This document shows, piece after piece, positions 45,039 through 54,386 of a DNA stretch of 63,627 nucleotides. Numbering within the stretch: the first letter of the stretch is position 1; the number at the start of each line of letters is the position of its first letter. The notes beneath the pieces are model-generated. The model made no database searches. It saw nothing but the letters and a program-made list of their open reading frames with translations, and was not told where the DNA came from. Origin of the DNA: Adonisia turfae CCMR0081 (GTDB taxonomy: Bacteria > Cyanobacteriota > Cyanobacteriia > Phormidesmidales > Phormidesmidaceae); contig NZ_QXHD01000004.1 in assembly GCF_011009555.1 (NCBI RefSeq), positions 1,826,416-1,890,042 on the forward strand, given 5' to 3'. A program made the position numbers and the translations under genes.

Positions 45039-45869
45039 ATGTTGCATTCTCCTATGGTAAGCCTCGCTGATTTTGCCCTGTTTGCCCTGTTAGGTCTTGG
45101 CGCTGGGACCCTCGCTGGCATGTTGGGCATTGGTGGTGGCATGGTCATTGTGCCTGGCCTGTTCTATTTGTTTTCACTGATGGACTTGCCTAGCTACAGC
45201 CTGATGCATCTCGCTGCAGGCAGTGCCATGTGCATCATGATTTTTACCTCAGCAGCATCAACGTTTTCCCACCATATGCGCGGGGACGTCCATTGGGATA
45301 TTTTTGGTCGGATCATCGCTGCCATTGGTGTGGGTGTCTTAATTGGTAATCTACTCTCTAATCATTTAGACACCCATTGGCTAGAAATTATTTTTGGGTC
45401 ATTTCTCTTATTGGTGTCCGTCAAAATCTTGCTTAACTGGAAACCTGCCTTTGAAGAAACCAGCTCCCCACCCCTTGTACTGATCGCCACAGTTGGAACT
45501 TTAATTGGCTTTAAATCAGGCATCCTAGGCATTGGCGGAGGCGCAATCAGTGTACCTTTTCTCCTCTATTGTGGTCTTCCCATGAGCAAGGCTAGCGGTA
45601 CCTCCGCCTCATTTACCTTGCCAATTGCCATCGTCGGTACCCTGTCATTTCTACTATTCTCCCAAGGATATACAGATATCTCCTGGGCAACGGGTTACAT
45701 ATACTGGCCAGCCGTAGCCTTAGTGGCCCCGTTCACCATGCTCGGAGCCCCCATTGGCACTCAGCTATCCCACATTATTTCGCCGCAGCAGCTACGGCGA
45801 ATCTTTGGCTGGTTGCTGGTGGTCATTGGCCTACGTATGTTTGGTGGTGGTATTCAATTTTTGGCCTAG
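45039..45869 (+). CDS. TSUP (TauE/SafE/YfcA) family membrane transporter
   Basis: 276 residues from ATG 45039 (45054 is also possible). Two homologous halves each contain the family signature: GAGTLAGMLGIGGGMVIVP (about 24-42) and IGFKSGILGIGGGAISVP (about 156-173). About eight membrane segments. Members export or import sulfite, sulfonates, sulfur compounds or other organic anions. Convergent with the CCA-adding gene. The substrate is unknown. Confidence 0.88.
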   Translation: MLHSPMVSLADFALFALLGLGAGTLAGMLGIGGGMVIVPGLFYLFSLMDLPSYSLMHLAAGSAMCIMIFTSAASTFSHHMRGDVHWDIFGRIIAAIGVGVLIGNLLSNHLDTHWLEIIFGSFLLLVSVKILLNWKPAFEETSSPPLVLIATVGTLIGFKSGILGIGGGAISVPFLLYCGLPMSKASGTSASFTLPIAIVGTLSFLLFSQGYTDISWATGYIYWPAVALVAPFTMLGAPIGTQLSHIISPQQLRRIFGWLLVVIGLRMFGGGIQFLA

Positions 45870-45946
45870 GAATAATACCTATAACAAACGACTGTTGAGG
45901 CAGCCTCTCCTTTGGAGATGTGCATTCAGCAGTTTGCTATACTGCC

Positions 45947-47200
45947 CTACTCAGCCAACCAATCTTTTGCCCAAATCAACGCTTCATCCGCATTGGTCAA
46001 TTCTCCACTGGCTTGGGCCTGTTCAATGGCACTGAGCAATTGTCCGATCTGAGGGCCTGATTTTAGATTTAACCCACGCATCAGATCCTTACCGCTGAGT
46101 AGTGGTGTAGGGTGGGCAACCGGATCATCAGGTGTCTGATAGCGTTCTACCATCACCCCAACAGCGGTGGCCGGTATACCCATGGAAAGGGCGACTAACG
46201 AGACAGCGGGCAAGCTGGTGCCAGCGAACTTAAATAAAAAGAATTGGTCTGCTTTGGATAAACAACCATTTTGCTCAGCCATACGGTCCAAATAGGGCTG
46301 CACCTGGAGCACTCTAAAGATGGCCTGCCCCTCACTGCGGCTGTACTTTAAACGCATCAACCAACGGTGAGCTGCCTCTTCATCCAGCGGCAGTAACCGA
46401 GATAGGCGAGCGGCCTTAATCCAGCTACGATAGTGCCCTGCGGGAACTGTATCTTTCCAGCCATGGAGCAGCTGTAGGTAACCTGGTAGGTTGGGCAAGT
46501 TGACTAACGCACTATCTAAATTAGCCAGTTGCTGGGCATGGCCAGCATTGAGGTGGGGTAGCCAGGCATCAAATAGGCCATCTTGCCAAGCCATTTTGAA
46601 ACAAGCTGACCCGTTAGGCTGACTTAATAGGGCATCTAGCTCATGGCGAATACGCTCGGGGGCAATTTTTTGTAGCAGTGGTGCCAGCTCACGAATAGAG
46701 GCGCGAGTATCACTGTCAATGGTAAATCCTAACTGAGCTGCTTGACGATACGCTCGTAACAGTCGCAATGGATCTTCAGCCAAGTTTTCACGACTGACCA
46801 TCCGCAATGTTTGCTGTCGCAGGTCAGCAATGCCATTGAGGGGATCGATGAGTCGATCACTGGGAGGATGATACGCGATCGCATTAATAGTAAAGTCGCG
46901 TCGCTGCAGATCCGTTTCTAGGGTGGGGCCTACCTGTTGGGCAAAGTCGATGGTCGCCTGGTCGAAGACAGCACGGGCAATTTGATTATCGGCATCGAGC
47001 ACCACAAAGCCAGCCCGATAGCGTCTAGCAATGGCACTCGCGATCGCAACTGCCCCATCCGGCAAGACAAAATCTAAGTCTAAATATTCTGCCTGGCGCT
47101 CTAGCAAAGCATCCCGAACACTTCCCCCAACAACACAGGCTGTTTCCGGCAGCAGGCGGCTATCAAAGGGCCAAGTTTTAGGAATTAAGGCAGACGCCAT
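45947..47200 (-). CDS. cca: CCA-adding enzyme / poly(A) polymerase family nucleotidyltransferase
   Basis: 417 residues from ATG 47200. Upstream in-frame codons extend the frame, but the extension (RATQYRKIVSRTTFG) is not protein-like for this family. The class II nucleotidyltransferase head has CVVGGSVRDALL, the catalytic DxD in YLDLDFVLP, and RRDFTINAIAY. A conserved EDPLRLLRAYRQAAQLG motif follows, then an all-helical tRNA-binding tail. Adds CCA, or part of it, to tRNA 3' ends; some bacteria split CC- and A-addition between two such proteins. Confidence 0.88.
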   Translation of the reverse strand: MASALIPKTWPFDSRLLPETACVVGGSVRDALLERQAEYLDLDFVLPDGAVAIASAIARRYRAGFVVLDADNQIARAVFDQATIDFAQQVGPTLETDLQRRDFTINAIAYHPPSDRLIDPLNGIADLRQQTLRMVSRENLAEDPLRLLRAYRQAAQLGFTIDSDTRASIRELAPLLQKIAPERIRHELDALLSQPNGSACFKMAWQDGLFDAWLPHLNAGHAQQLANLDSALVNLPNLPGYLQLLHGWKDTVPAGHYRSWIKAARLSRLLPLDEEAAHRWLMRLKYSRSEGQAIFRVLQVQPYLDRMAEQNGCLSKADQFFLFKFAGTSLPAVSLVALSMGIPATAVGVMVERYQTPDDPVAHPTPLLSGKDLMRGLNLKSGPQIGQLLSAIEQAQASGELTNADEALIWAKDWLAE

Positions 47201-47537
47201 AGACGACACAAACTTCAACGATGCAGCTCCAAACGTAGTGCGGCTTACAATTTTCCTATATTGCGTCGCCCGTAAACACGTATTTCGCAACCTAATTTTA
47301 GGCTTCTGCTAGGTTTTCGCTAAAACTTAGGGGCAACCGCACATTTTGAAACAAATTCCCCTGGCTATATTTTAGCTGCGTTAAAGTGGTGGCAAAGTGC
47401 ATATATTCTGCAGGAATGCCCTCACTGGGTACGCCCCATCATCTGCAAAGTGCCAGCAGCAGCAACTTTTATTATTTATTCCCTACCCTGCTTTCACTCT
47501 CAACCATTCAGCCCCTTAAGCACACCTTTTCCATTCC
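47201..47537. other. intergenic region between divergent cca and ycf34
   Basis: This 337-base gap must hold both promoters. TATATTTTAG at about 47366 could be a -10 element for ycf34. No small gene, hairpin or repeat stands out. Confidence 0.3.
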
Positions 47538-47819
47538 ATGTGTATTTGCATCAACTGCCACTATGTTGACCGCTGTATCACTTACCATGCGGTTGAAACG
47601 AACCATCGGCAGCCCCACTTAACAGATTCTCCAGATTTTGACCCCCAAAATCCGACAATTAACGCCAACATTAGCCCGCCCATTGTCAGCGTAGAAGGCG
47701 ATCGGATTGTGCAGTCTGGCGACTTTGGCTTTGAATACGATGTGGTCGGCTGCGACAGTTTTCAACAGGATATGGGCAAATGGGCAAGATTGCGTCCCGG
47801 TGAAGCTATCCCCACATAA
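47538..47819 (+). CDS. ycf34: Ycf34 family protein
   Basis: 93 residues starting MCICINCHYVDRCITYHAVE, the unmistakable Ycf34 opening with cysteines at 2, 4, 7 and 13, plus one near residue 71 (VVGCDSF). In Synechocystis, Ycf34 binds an Fe-S cluster through such cysteines and supports photosynthetic electron transport. The gene is also kept in some plastid genomes. A kinase gene starts 39 bases downstream. Confidence 0.92.
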   Translation: MCICINCHYVDRCITYHAVETNHRQPHLTDSPDFDPQNPTINANISPPIVSVEGDRIVQSGDFGFEYDVVGCDSFQQDMGKWARLRPGEAIPT

Positions 47820-47858
47820 TATGCCCATGGGTAACGAAGTGGGCACCGCCCAGACACC

Positions 47859-49634
47859 ATGGTGAGTCAAAGGACAGTTAACGGAAAACACCGTTATGAA
47901 ATCATCCAAAGCTTTGGCAGAGGGCAAAGTGGCCAAACCGATCTCGCCCATGTTGTAGCACCTGAATCCAATCCGACCGCTCAACGGCTCCTCGTTGTCA
48001 TCAAACAAATTTATCGCCCCCAGGAACCGCTCGATACCTTAACGAAGCGGATGCAAGCTGTGGGCCAACATCCTCAGCTACCGGCACTCGTCGATAGTTG
48101 GCAGACATCGGCAGGGCAGTTTCTAGCTTTTGAGTACATTGATGCCCCAGCCATCACCCAAGCAGAGCCTCCGCCTTGGCCAGCAAAAAAGGTGGAAGTT
48201 TGGTTGTTATCCCTTTTGGCAGTCTTAGAATATCTGCACAGTTTCCGCCTTATCCACGGTGACATCCGCCCAGACAACATTCGTCAAGGTCAGCAGCCGA
48301 TGCTCATTGACCTGCGTATCACCAAACGTCTGGACAGACAGCAAACGCCCCTCAACGTCACTGGTGGCGACGCGGCCTATGCGGCCCCCGAACAGGCCCT
48401 TGGTCAGCTAGTCTGCGCTAGCGATTTGTACAGCCTGGGATTGATAGCCATTCATTTACTGACCGGATTAAACCCGTTTGATCTTTATTCAGTCGCTGAC
48501 AATCGCTGGATTTGGCCCGATTTAGTCGCAACACCGATACCCAAGAATCTCAGCACCGTTCTCCATAAATTGTTGGCACGGTCCCTTGAAACTCGCTATG
48601 CCACTGCCAGTCAAGCGATTAGCGACCTAAAAAAATCTTCTGCCGTCTCCCTATTGGATAAAGCCCGTTCTCTACTATTGCCAATAGATACCTGGTCCCA
48701 GCCTCCACAAGCAAGCAAAGCCCCCGCATCCTCTAAATCTCTAACGGCCCTGTCCTCTCCACAACTCCAGTGGCAATTTCTATACCAATTTTCAACCGGC
48801 ATCACCACGGCCTTAGCAATTCAAGGCAATATCCTGGCTATGGGCACTAGCTCTGGCAGTCTGCTCATTTGTGATTTACCTAGCGGTGAGGAGGTTTATA
48901 CCTTAAAGGGTCGACGCCATCGAGATCGCATCACTGCCTTAACCTTCCATCCTCAGCAGCGCATCCTGTTCAGCGCCAGTAGTGATGGCACCGTCAAACT
49001 GTGGGATTTGAACCGTGGTGAGCTTGTGCAAACATTGCAACAACCCGGTTGGCAACCAACAGACCTGGCCGTCGCACCACCGTATCTCATCATCAGCGAT
49101 GGCACAGGTTATATCGATCTGTGGGATTTGGCGAAGCTCTCACCCTGCCATCGGTTTAATCAACATCAGGATTGGGTTAGCGTGATCGCAACCAATGGCA
49201 AACAATTAGCCAGCATTAGTCGCGATCGCACCCTGCGGCTATGGTCTTTACCCGAACAGCGTCTGCTGGAAACCATACCCATTGGCCCCAGCCGAGCCCT
49301 CGCCCTTCACCCCAGCGGGCAGCATGTGATTGTTGGCAATGACCAAGGGCAGGTAAATGTCTGGCATGTAGCTAACCTCGCTAAACCCGATCGACTATGC
49401 AGTGCCGATGATGGGATTACGGCCCTAGCCCTGAGCCCCGATGCCCGATTGCTGGCAGTTGGTACCGATGGCAATGCTTTACGCATCTATCAGGGCACTA
49501 ACGGGCAGTGTGTTTCTGAATTAGCGCAGGGATGGGGAGTGGTTGCGATCTCGTTTGACGGCAACACCCTTGTCAGCAGCAGCCAGGACGAAACCGTCAC
49601 CGTATGGCAACGGAGCAACCACTCCGTGACATGA
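47859..49634 (+). CDS. serine/threonine kinase with C-terminal WD40 propeller
   Basis: 591 residues. Kinase domain ~1-265: glycine loop FGRGQSGQT, Lys in VVIKQI, catalytic loop LIHGDIRPDN (HGD instead of HRD), metal-binding LIDLRI instead of DFG, and YAAPEQALG. All key catalytic Asp and Lys residues remain, but the HRD and DFG neighbours are altered, so activity may be weak or specialised. A linker precedes about seven WD40 repeats (320-590), such as ITALTFHPQQRILFSASSDG and TVKLWDL, forming a protein-binding propeller. A 12-base tandem repeat spans the stop. Confidence 0.85.
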   Translation: MVSQRTVNGKHRYEIIQSFGRGQSGQTDLAHVVAPESNPTAQRLLVVIKQIYRPQEPLDTLTKRMQAVGQHPQLPALVDSWQTSAGQFLAFEYIDAPAITQAEPPPWPAKKVEVWLLSLLAVLEYLHSFRLIHGDIRPDNIRQGQQPMLIDLRITKRLDRQQTPLNVTGGDAAYAAPEQALGQLVCASDLYSLGLIAIHLLTGLNPFDLYSVADNRWIWPDLVATPIPKNLSTVLHKLLARSLETRYATASQAISDLKKSSAVSLLDKARSLLLPIDTWSQPPQASKAPASSKSLTALSSPQLQWQFLYQFSTGITTALAIQGNILAMGTSSGSLLICDLPSGEEVYTLKGRRHRDRITALTFHPQQRILFSASSDGTVKLWDLNRGELVQTLQQPGWQPTDLAVAPPYLIISDGTGYIDLWDLAKLSPCHRFNQHQDWVSVIATNGKQLASISRDRTLRLWSLPEQRLLETIPIGPSRALALHPSGQHVIVGNDQGQVNVWHVANLAKPDRLCSADDGITALALSPDARLLAVGTDGNALRIYQGTNGQCVSELAQGWGVVAISFDGNTLVSSSQDETVTVWQRSNHSVT

Positions 49635-49646
49635 TCCGTGACATGA
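49623..49646 (+). repeat. 12-bp tandem duplication across the kinase stop codon
   Basis: TCCGTGACATGA occurs twice in immediate succession. The first copy contains the TGA stop (49632-49634), the second is untranslated. A slippage product similar in nature to the one at 44270. Confidence 0.6.
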
Positions 49647-49688
49647 TCAGAGGCAACTTGTGAATCTCCTCTGTCAGTTGCCACAGCT

Positions 49689-50600
49689 ATGGTCCATCCC
49701 TTACCTTCCCCTCTCGCTCCTGGTGATTTGCTTTACGCTATTGCTCCCAGTGGCGCTTTACGAGCAACCGAAAAATTCGAGGCAGGTGTGGCAGTGTGGC
49801 GAAAACGTGGTTATAGGGTAGAACTCAGCCCCACCTACGACACACGTTGGGGCTATTTAGCAGGTAGTGACGAGCAGCGTCGCCAGCAGTTACTTAACGC
49901 CCTGAAAGACCCTAGCTATCGTGGCGTACTATGTGTTCGAGGCGGTTATGGTGGCACCCGTCTGCTAGAAAACTTTCAATGGCCAACGGGCATTAGTAAA
50001 TGGCTCATTGGCTTTTCCGATATTACCAGCCTGCTGTGGAGCAGTCAGATGAGTGGCGGCGTCCATGGCCCCCTACTCACCACCATCAGCCAAGAAGCCC
50101 ACTGGTCACTGCAACGGCTATTTAACTGGTTAGAAAACCAAACCCTAGAACCACTCAAAGGTCATAGCTGGGTCAGCGGCATCGCCACAGGCAAACTGCT
50201 GCCTGCCAACCTGACCGTGGCCACCTGCCTGCTGAACACCACCCATGAACCCAATTTTGCCGGAGCAATTCTGGCCTTTGAAGATGTAACCGAAGCACCC
50301 TATCGCCTCGACCGCATGCTCACCCACTGGCGGATGTTAGGCAAATTTGACCAGGTAGCAGGTATTGCCCTCGGTCGCTTTAGCCAATGCGAACCGCCAG
50401 CTAATATTCCTAGCTTCAGCGCTAAGGAAGTTTTACAAGAACGTCTGGGGGACCTGGGTATTCCCATCGTCGCTAATCTGCCCTTTGGCCATGATGGCGT
50501 CAATGCGGCCTTACCGTTCGGTATTCAAGCAAAAATAGAGGCCAGAGCCGATGGCCCTGGCCTCTTGTCATTTCCAAATCATTATCGACAACCGCTGTAG
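49689..50600 (+). CDS. LD-carboxypeptidase (peptidase family S66)
   Basis: 303 residues. N-terminal LAPGDLLYAIAPSGAL, the GGYGGTRLLE motif and nucleophile Ser110 in LIGFSDITSLLW, followed by FEDVTEAPYRLDRML (catalytic Glu region) and PFGHDGVNAALPFG (catalytic His), complete the Ser-Glu-His triad. LdcA-type enzymes remove the terminal D-Ala from cytoplasmic muropeptides in cell-wall recycling; relatives cleave microcin C7. Its stop codon lies inside a perfect 38-base palindrome. Confidence 0.92.
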   Translation: MVHPLPSPLAPGDLLYAIAPSGALRATEKFEAGVAVWRKRGYRVELSPTYDTRWGYLAGSDEQRRQQLLNALKDPSYRGVLCVRGGYGGTRLLENFQWPTGISKWLIGFSDITSLLWSSQMSGGVHGPLLTTISQEAHWSLQRLFNWLENQTLEPLKGHSWVSGIATGKLLPANLTVATCLLNTTHEPNFAGAILAFEDVTEAPYRLDRMLTHWRMLGKFDQVAGIALGRFSQCEPPANIPSFSAKEVLQERLGDLGIPIVANLPFGHDGVNAALPFGIQAKIEARADGPGLLSFPNHYRQPL

Positions 50601-50629
50601 GGGCGTTCCATGGAACGCCCCTACAGCGG
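50592..50629. repeat. perfect 38-base CATG-centred palindrome over a stop codon
   Basis: CCGCTGTAGGGGCGTTCCA pairs completely with TGGAACGCCCCTACAGCGG. The left arm contains the LD-carboxypeptidase stop codon (TAG 50598-50600), and the NDH-2 gene ends 20 bases beyond. It can serve as a transcript-end hairpin for both convergent genes. Shares its outer arms with 8760-8789. Confidence 0.75.
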
Positions 50630-50649
50630 AAATTCCTACGTAATTATGA

Positions 50650-52071
50650 TTAAGCCTTAACCATTTTCTTCTCGCCATCACCAACGGTAACGATTTCGGT
50701 TTCCATTTCATTCATCACCGTTTCTGACAATGCTGGAATCGAATCATCTCCGGTAATCAGACGAGCACCACGCTGATAGGTGAAATAATTCCAGCCCCAC
50801 TGCAACAGCACTAGCAGCTTGTTATCAAATTCGATCAGGAAGTAGATATGAACAAAAATCCAGATAAACCAGGCAGGGAAGCCAGATAACTTCATAAAGT
50901 TCAGGTCGGCCACGGCCTCATTACGGCCAATCACGGCCAGGCTGCCCTTATTCTTATAATTAAACGCCGGAACTGGTTTCTTAGCCAACTTAGTCTTGAT
51001 GGCATTAGCCAAATAGCTACCCATATCCATGGCAACAGCTGCAGTACCCGGCAAAGGCTTGCCTTCATTGCCCTGGTAGGCAAAGTGAGCCAAATCGCCA
51101 CCAATATAAAGATTGGGATAGTTCGGCACACTCAAGTCAGAGTCAACAATGACTCGACCAATGCGGTCGGTTTCAGCGCCAGTCTTTTCTGCAATGGTTT
51201 TACCCAGGGGAGAAGCCTTGATGCCAGCCGCCCAAAGTACGGTGCAAGCCTGCATATCAGTCACGTTTCCATCGTGTTTGATGGAAACTGTGTCACCGTC
51301 GATATTGGTAACCAAGGACTGTGTACGCACCTCAACCCCTAGCTTTTCCAAAGAAGCTTTAGCTGCAACTGACAAATCAGCAGGGTAAGGGGGCAACACC
51401 CGGTCCATACCCTCTAGCAAAATAATTTTGGTTTCCTGGGGGTCGATATCGGTGAAGTCATCCTTGATGGTCTCGTAGGCTAGCTCAGCCAGAGCTCCAG
51501 CTAGCTCAACACCAGTGGGACCAGCACCCACCACGAGGAAGGTTAGAAGTGCCTTACGACGTTCGGGATCGGACTCCTTCTCAGCAGCCTCAAATGCCAA
51601 GAAAATACGACGACGCACCTCCAGGGCATCTTCGATAGTTTTCATTCCAGGGGCAACATCAGACCAATGATCATTACCAAAGTAATGATGGCTAGAGCCA
51701 GTCGCTAAAATCAGACTGTCATAATCAATGACTTCATTACGCTTGAGGCTAACCTTTTGAGCATCGGGATCAACATCCACAACCTCACCCATCAGCACTT
51801 TGACGTTCTTTTGACGACTGAGTATAGAACGTAGAGGCGAAGAAATATCACCAGCTGACAGTCCACCTGTAGCTACCTGATAAAGCAATGGTTGAAACAG
51901 GTGAAAGTTCCGTTTATCAATGAGCGTCACCCTCACTGGGGCCTTGCCCAAAGACTTGGCGGCGTAAAGGCCGGCAAAGCCTCCACCAACGATCACCACA
52001 TGATGTAGAGATTTTTGCTGAGCTGTGGTTTTTTGGGCTATAGGAGCCTGACCAGAAAGGGCTGCTGTCAT
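50650..52071 (-). CDS. type II NADH dehydrogenase (NdbA/NdbC-like)
   Basis: 473 residues. FAD site VVIVGGGFAGLYAAKSL (about 26-42), then RNFHLFQPLLYQVATGGLS typical of NDH-2, NADH site LVVGAGPTGVELAGALAEL (about 180-198) and YIGGDLAHF (about 318). The C-terminus has an amphipathic/membrane anchor (AWFIWIFVHIYFLIEFDNKL, about 395-415). A single-subunit flavoenzyme oxidising NADH and reducing quinone without proton pumping. The canonical motifs are closer to bacterial Ndh than the protein at 3474. Confidence 0.92.
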   Translation of the reverse strand: MTAALSGQAPIAQKTTAQQKSLHHVVIVGGGFAGLYAAKSLGKAPVRVTLIDKRNFHLFQPLLYQVATGGLSAGDISSPLRSILSRQKNVKVLMGEVVDVDPDAQKVSLKRNEVIDYDSLILATGSSHHYFGNDHWSDVAPGMKTIEDALEVRRRIFLAFEAAEKESDPERRKALLTFLVVGAGPTGVELAGALAELAYETIKDDFTDIDPQETKIILLEGMDRVLPPYPADLSVAAKASLEKLGVEVRTQSLVTNIDGDTVSIKHDGNVTDMQACTVLWAAGIKASPLGKTIAEKTGAETDRIGRVIVDSDLSVPNYPNLYIGGDLAHFAYQGNEGKPLPGTAAVAMDMGSYLANAIKTKLAKKPVPAFNYKNKGSLAVIGRNEAVADLNFMKLSGFPAWFIWIFVHIYFLIEFDNKLLVLLQWGWNYFTYQRGARLITGDDSIPALSETVMNEMETEIVTVGDGEKKMVKA

Positions 52072-52531
52072 AGCATTAAAAACTATTACGTATGATTAAC
52101 AATCTTATATCGTCTATCTCTGAGTTGAACGCCTAAACCAGGGTCTTCTTCAAAGTTTATTTATATATCAGCTCATGAAGTAGGCCTGATATAGGGGTTT
52201 TCCCTATTTTGAAGATTCCCTTTTTAAGAAAAAAGCCTGAGAAAGCTACCACAATCAGTCCCAAAATCAGATGACGTATTTACTTCTCAGTATGTTTTTT
52301 AATGTGTCATGGGATTTACATACATGCTTCTATATTGTTCCGTCCGGAAGAATACATATCATTCAGATTCATGAGTCTGAAGCACCAAGACGGGGCTTGA
52401 CTTGGTAATCTGATTAACCAGGTTTATAAAACAGTGCTAGGCGCATGTTTTTCTGATGGTTTAGACGAGACAAACTATTCAGATATTTCAGAGGGCAAAT
52501 TGAGTTTGTGGGTTTGAGAGGGGGATAAACT
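52072..52531. other. intergenic region between divergent ndh and lysC
   Basis: A 460-base, AT-rich gap that should contain both promoters. TCAGATTCATGAGTCTGA (52363-52380) is an imperfect palindrome that might be an operator. No riboswitch core or small gene was identified. Confidence 0.35.
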
Positions 52532-54337
52532 ATGGCTTTAATCGTCCAAAAGTACGGCGGCACATCGGTGGGCAGCGTTGAGCGGATCCAAACCGTTGCT
52601 GAACGGGTACAGGCAGCGGTACAGGCAGGCAATTCCGTTGTCGTGGTCGTATCAGCCATGGGCAAAACCACTGATAGCCTAGTCAAACTCGCTAGCGAAA
52701 TTTCTAGCCAACCGAGTCGTCGAGAAATGGATATGTTGCTCTCCACTGGAGAGCAAGTATCCATTGCGTTATTGACAATGGCTCTCCAAGAACGAGGCCA
52801 GGCAGCGGTTTCTATGACCGGTGCCCAAGTTGGCATTGTGACAGAGGCTCGCCATAGCCATGCTCGTATTCTGCGTATTGAAACGGAGCGAGTCAAGCGC
52901 CACTTAGAACAGGGTCAAGTCGTTGTAGTTGCTGGTTTTCAAGGCATTAGTGATGCCCCTGATTTAGAAATTACCACCCTTGGTCGTGGTGGCTCAGATA
53001 CCTCTGCCGTAGCGTTAGCTGCTTCCCTACAAGCGGATGCATGTGAAATCTGCACAGATGTTCCAGGGATTTTAACCACGGACCCGCGTTTGGTGCCATC
53101 AGCCCAGCTGATGACTGATATCACTTGCGATGAAATGTTAGAACTGGCCAGCCTGGGGGCCAAGGTTTTACATCCAAGGGCCGTGGAAATTGCCCGTAAC
53201 TACGGAGTTACCCTGGTGGTGCGTTCTAGCTGGACTGAAGATCCTGGGACCAAGGTTACCGCCCCGAACAGACTGCCACGCCCCTTAGAAGGGTTAGAGC
53301 TAGCTCACCCGGTGGACGCTATCGAGTTCGATACGAACCAGGCCAAGGTAGCCTTGCTCAGGGTGCCAGATCGACCTGGCATAGCGGCCCAGCTATTTGG
53401 TACAGTGGCTCAGCAAAATCTCAACGTTGACCTGATTATTCAGTCCATCAACGAAGGGAACTTCAATGACATTGCCTTTACCGTTGAAAAGGATGTCTTG
53501 GAAGACGCCAAAAACCTGGCATCATCACTGATTCCTTCATTGCGAGGTACCTCTGAGGATGGCGATACGGTTGCTTTGGTCACTGATACCCAAATTGCCA
53601 AAGTGAGCATTGCTGGTGCCGGTATGATTGGTCGCCCCGGTGTTGCCGCCAAGATGTTCTCCACCTTGGCAGCCGCAGAGGTTAATATCCAAATGATTGC
53701 GACGTCTGAGGTCAAGGTGAGTTGTACCATTGCTGCTGAGGATTGCGATCGCACCATCGCAGCCCTCTGTAATGCCTTTGACCTCAATCAGTCACCCGCC
53801 CGCTTAGATGCCACTGCAACCGTCCCTGGCCCTGCTGTTCGTGGAGTTGCCTTAGACCGTAACCAAGCTCGCTTGGCTCTACGCTATGTACCCGACCAAC
53901 CCGGCATGGCAGCCAAACTCTTCCAAGTCCTGGCCGATCGAGGCATCAGTGTCGACATGATCATCCAGGCCCAGCGCTGTCGAGAACTCAACGGCATTCA
54001 AACCCGTGATATTGCCTTCACAGTAGCCCAGGCTGATGCGGACATGGCCAGGGGCGTCCTCCAGTCTCTCGCGACCGAGTTTGGCAGTAGTGAAATTGTT
54101 CTGGATAAGGCCATTGCTAAAGTCAGCGCCGTCGGCATCGGCATGATGACCGAACCCGGCACCGCTGCAAAAATGTTTCAAGCATTGGCCGATAGCGATA
54201 TCAATATACAGATGATTGCCACCTCAGAAATCAAAATTAGCTGCGTCGTCGCTGAAGATAGCGGTATTGATGCCCTAAAGGCTGTGCACACCGCCTTTGG
54301 CCTAGCAGGTAGTCAAGAAATTAAAGTACCCGCCTAA
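52532..54337 (+). CDS. lysC: aspartate kinase with four ACT domains
   Basis: 601 residues, the long cyanobacterial form. The catalytic domain (~1-250) starts with [15 protein letters not shown] and has [13 protein letters not shown] (ATP/Asp binding). Two tandem pairs of ACT domains follow (about 265-420 and 445-600), recognisable by [39 protein letters not shown] and [13 protein letters not shown]; each pair ends in a NIQMIATSE motif. First enzyme of the lysine/threonine/methionine pathway, feedback-inhibited through the ACT domains. Confidence 0.95.
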   Translation: MALIVQKYGGTSVGSVERIQTVAERVQAAVQAGNSVVVVVSAMGKTTDSLVKLASEISSQPSRREMDMLLSTGEQVSIALLTMALQERGQAAVSMTGAQVGIVTEARHSHARILRIETERVKRHLEQGQVVVVAGFQGISDAPDLEITTLGRGGSDTSAVALAASLQADACEICTDVPGILTTDPRLVPSAQLMTDITCDEMLELASLGAKVLHPRAVEIARNYGVTLVVRSSWTEDPGTKVTAPNRLPRPLEGLELAHPVDAIEFDTNQAKVALLRVPDRPGIAAQLFGTVAQQNLNVDLIIQSINEGNFNDIAFTVEKDVLEDAKNLASSLIPSLRGTSEDGDTVALVTDTQIAKVSIAGAGMIGRPGVAAKMFSTLAAAEVNIQMIATSEVKVSCTIAAEDCDRTIAALCNAFDLNQSPARLDATATVPGPAVRGVALDRNQARLALRYVPDQPGMAAKLFQVLADRGISVDMIIQAQRCRELNGIQTRDIAFTVAQADADMARGVLQSLATEFGSSEIVLDKAIAKVSAVGIGMMTEPGTAAKMFQALADSDINIQMIATSEIKISCVVAEDSGIDALKAVHTAFGLAGSQEIKVPA

Positions 54338-54386
54338 TGGATAGAGAGTAATGGGGAGTGGCACTTGCCCAGGAAAAACTTCTCTA

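Noticed and set aside
52414..52896. 160-residue minus-strand frame over the aspartate kinase start
   Set aside because: It is antisense to the highly conserved KYGGTSVGS region of aspartate kinase and has Arg/Thr/Ser-rich shadow composition.
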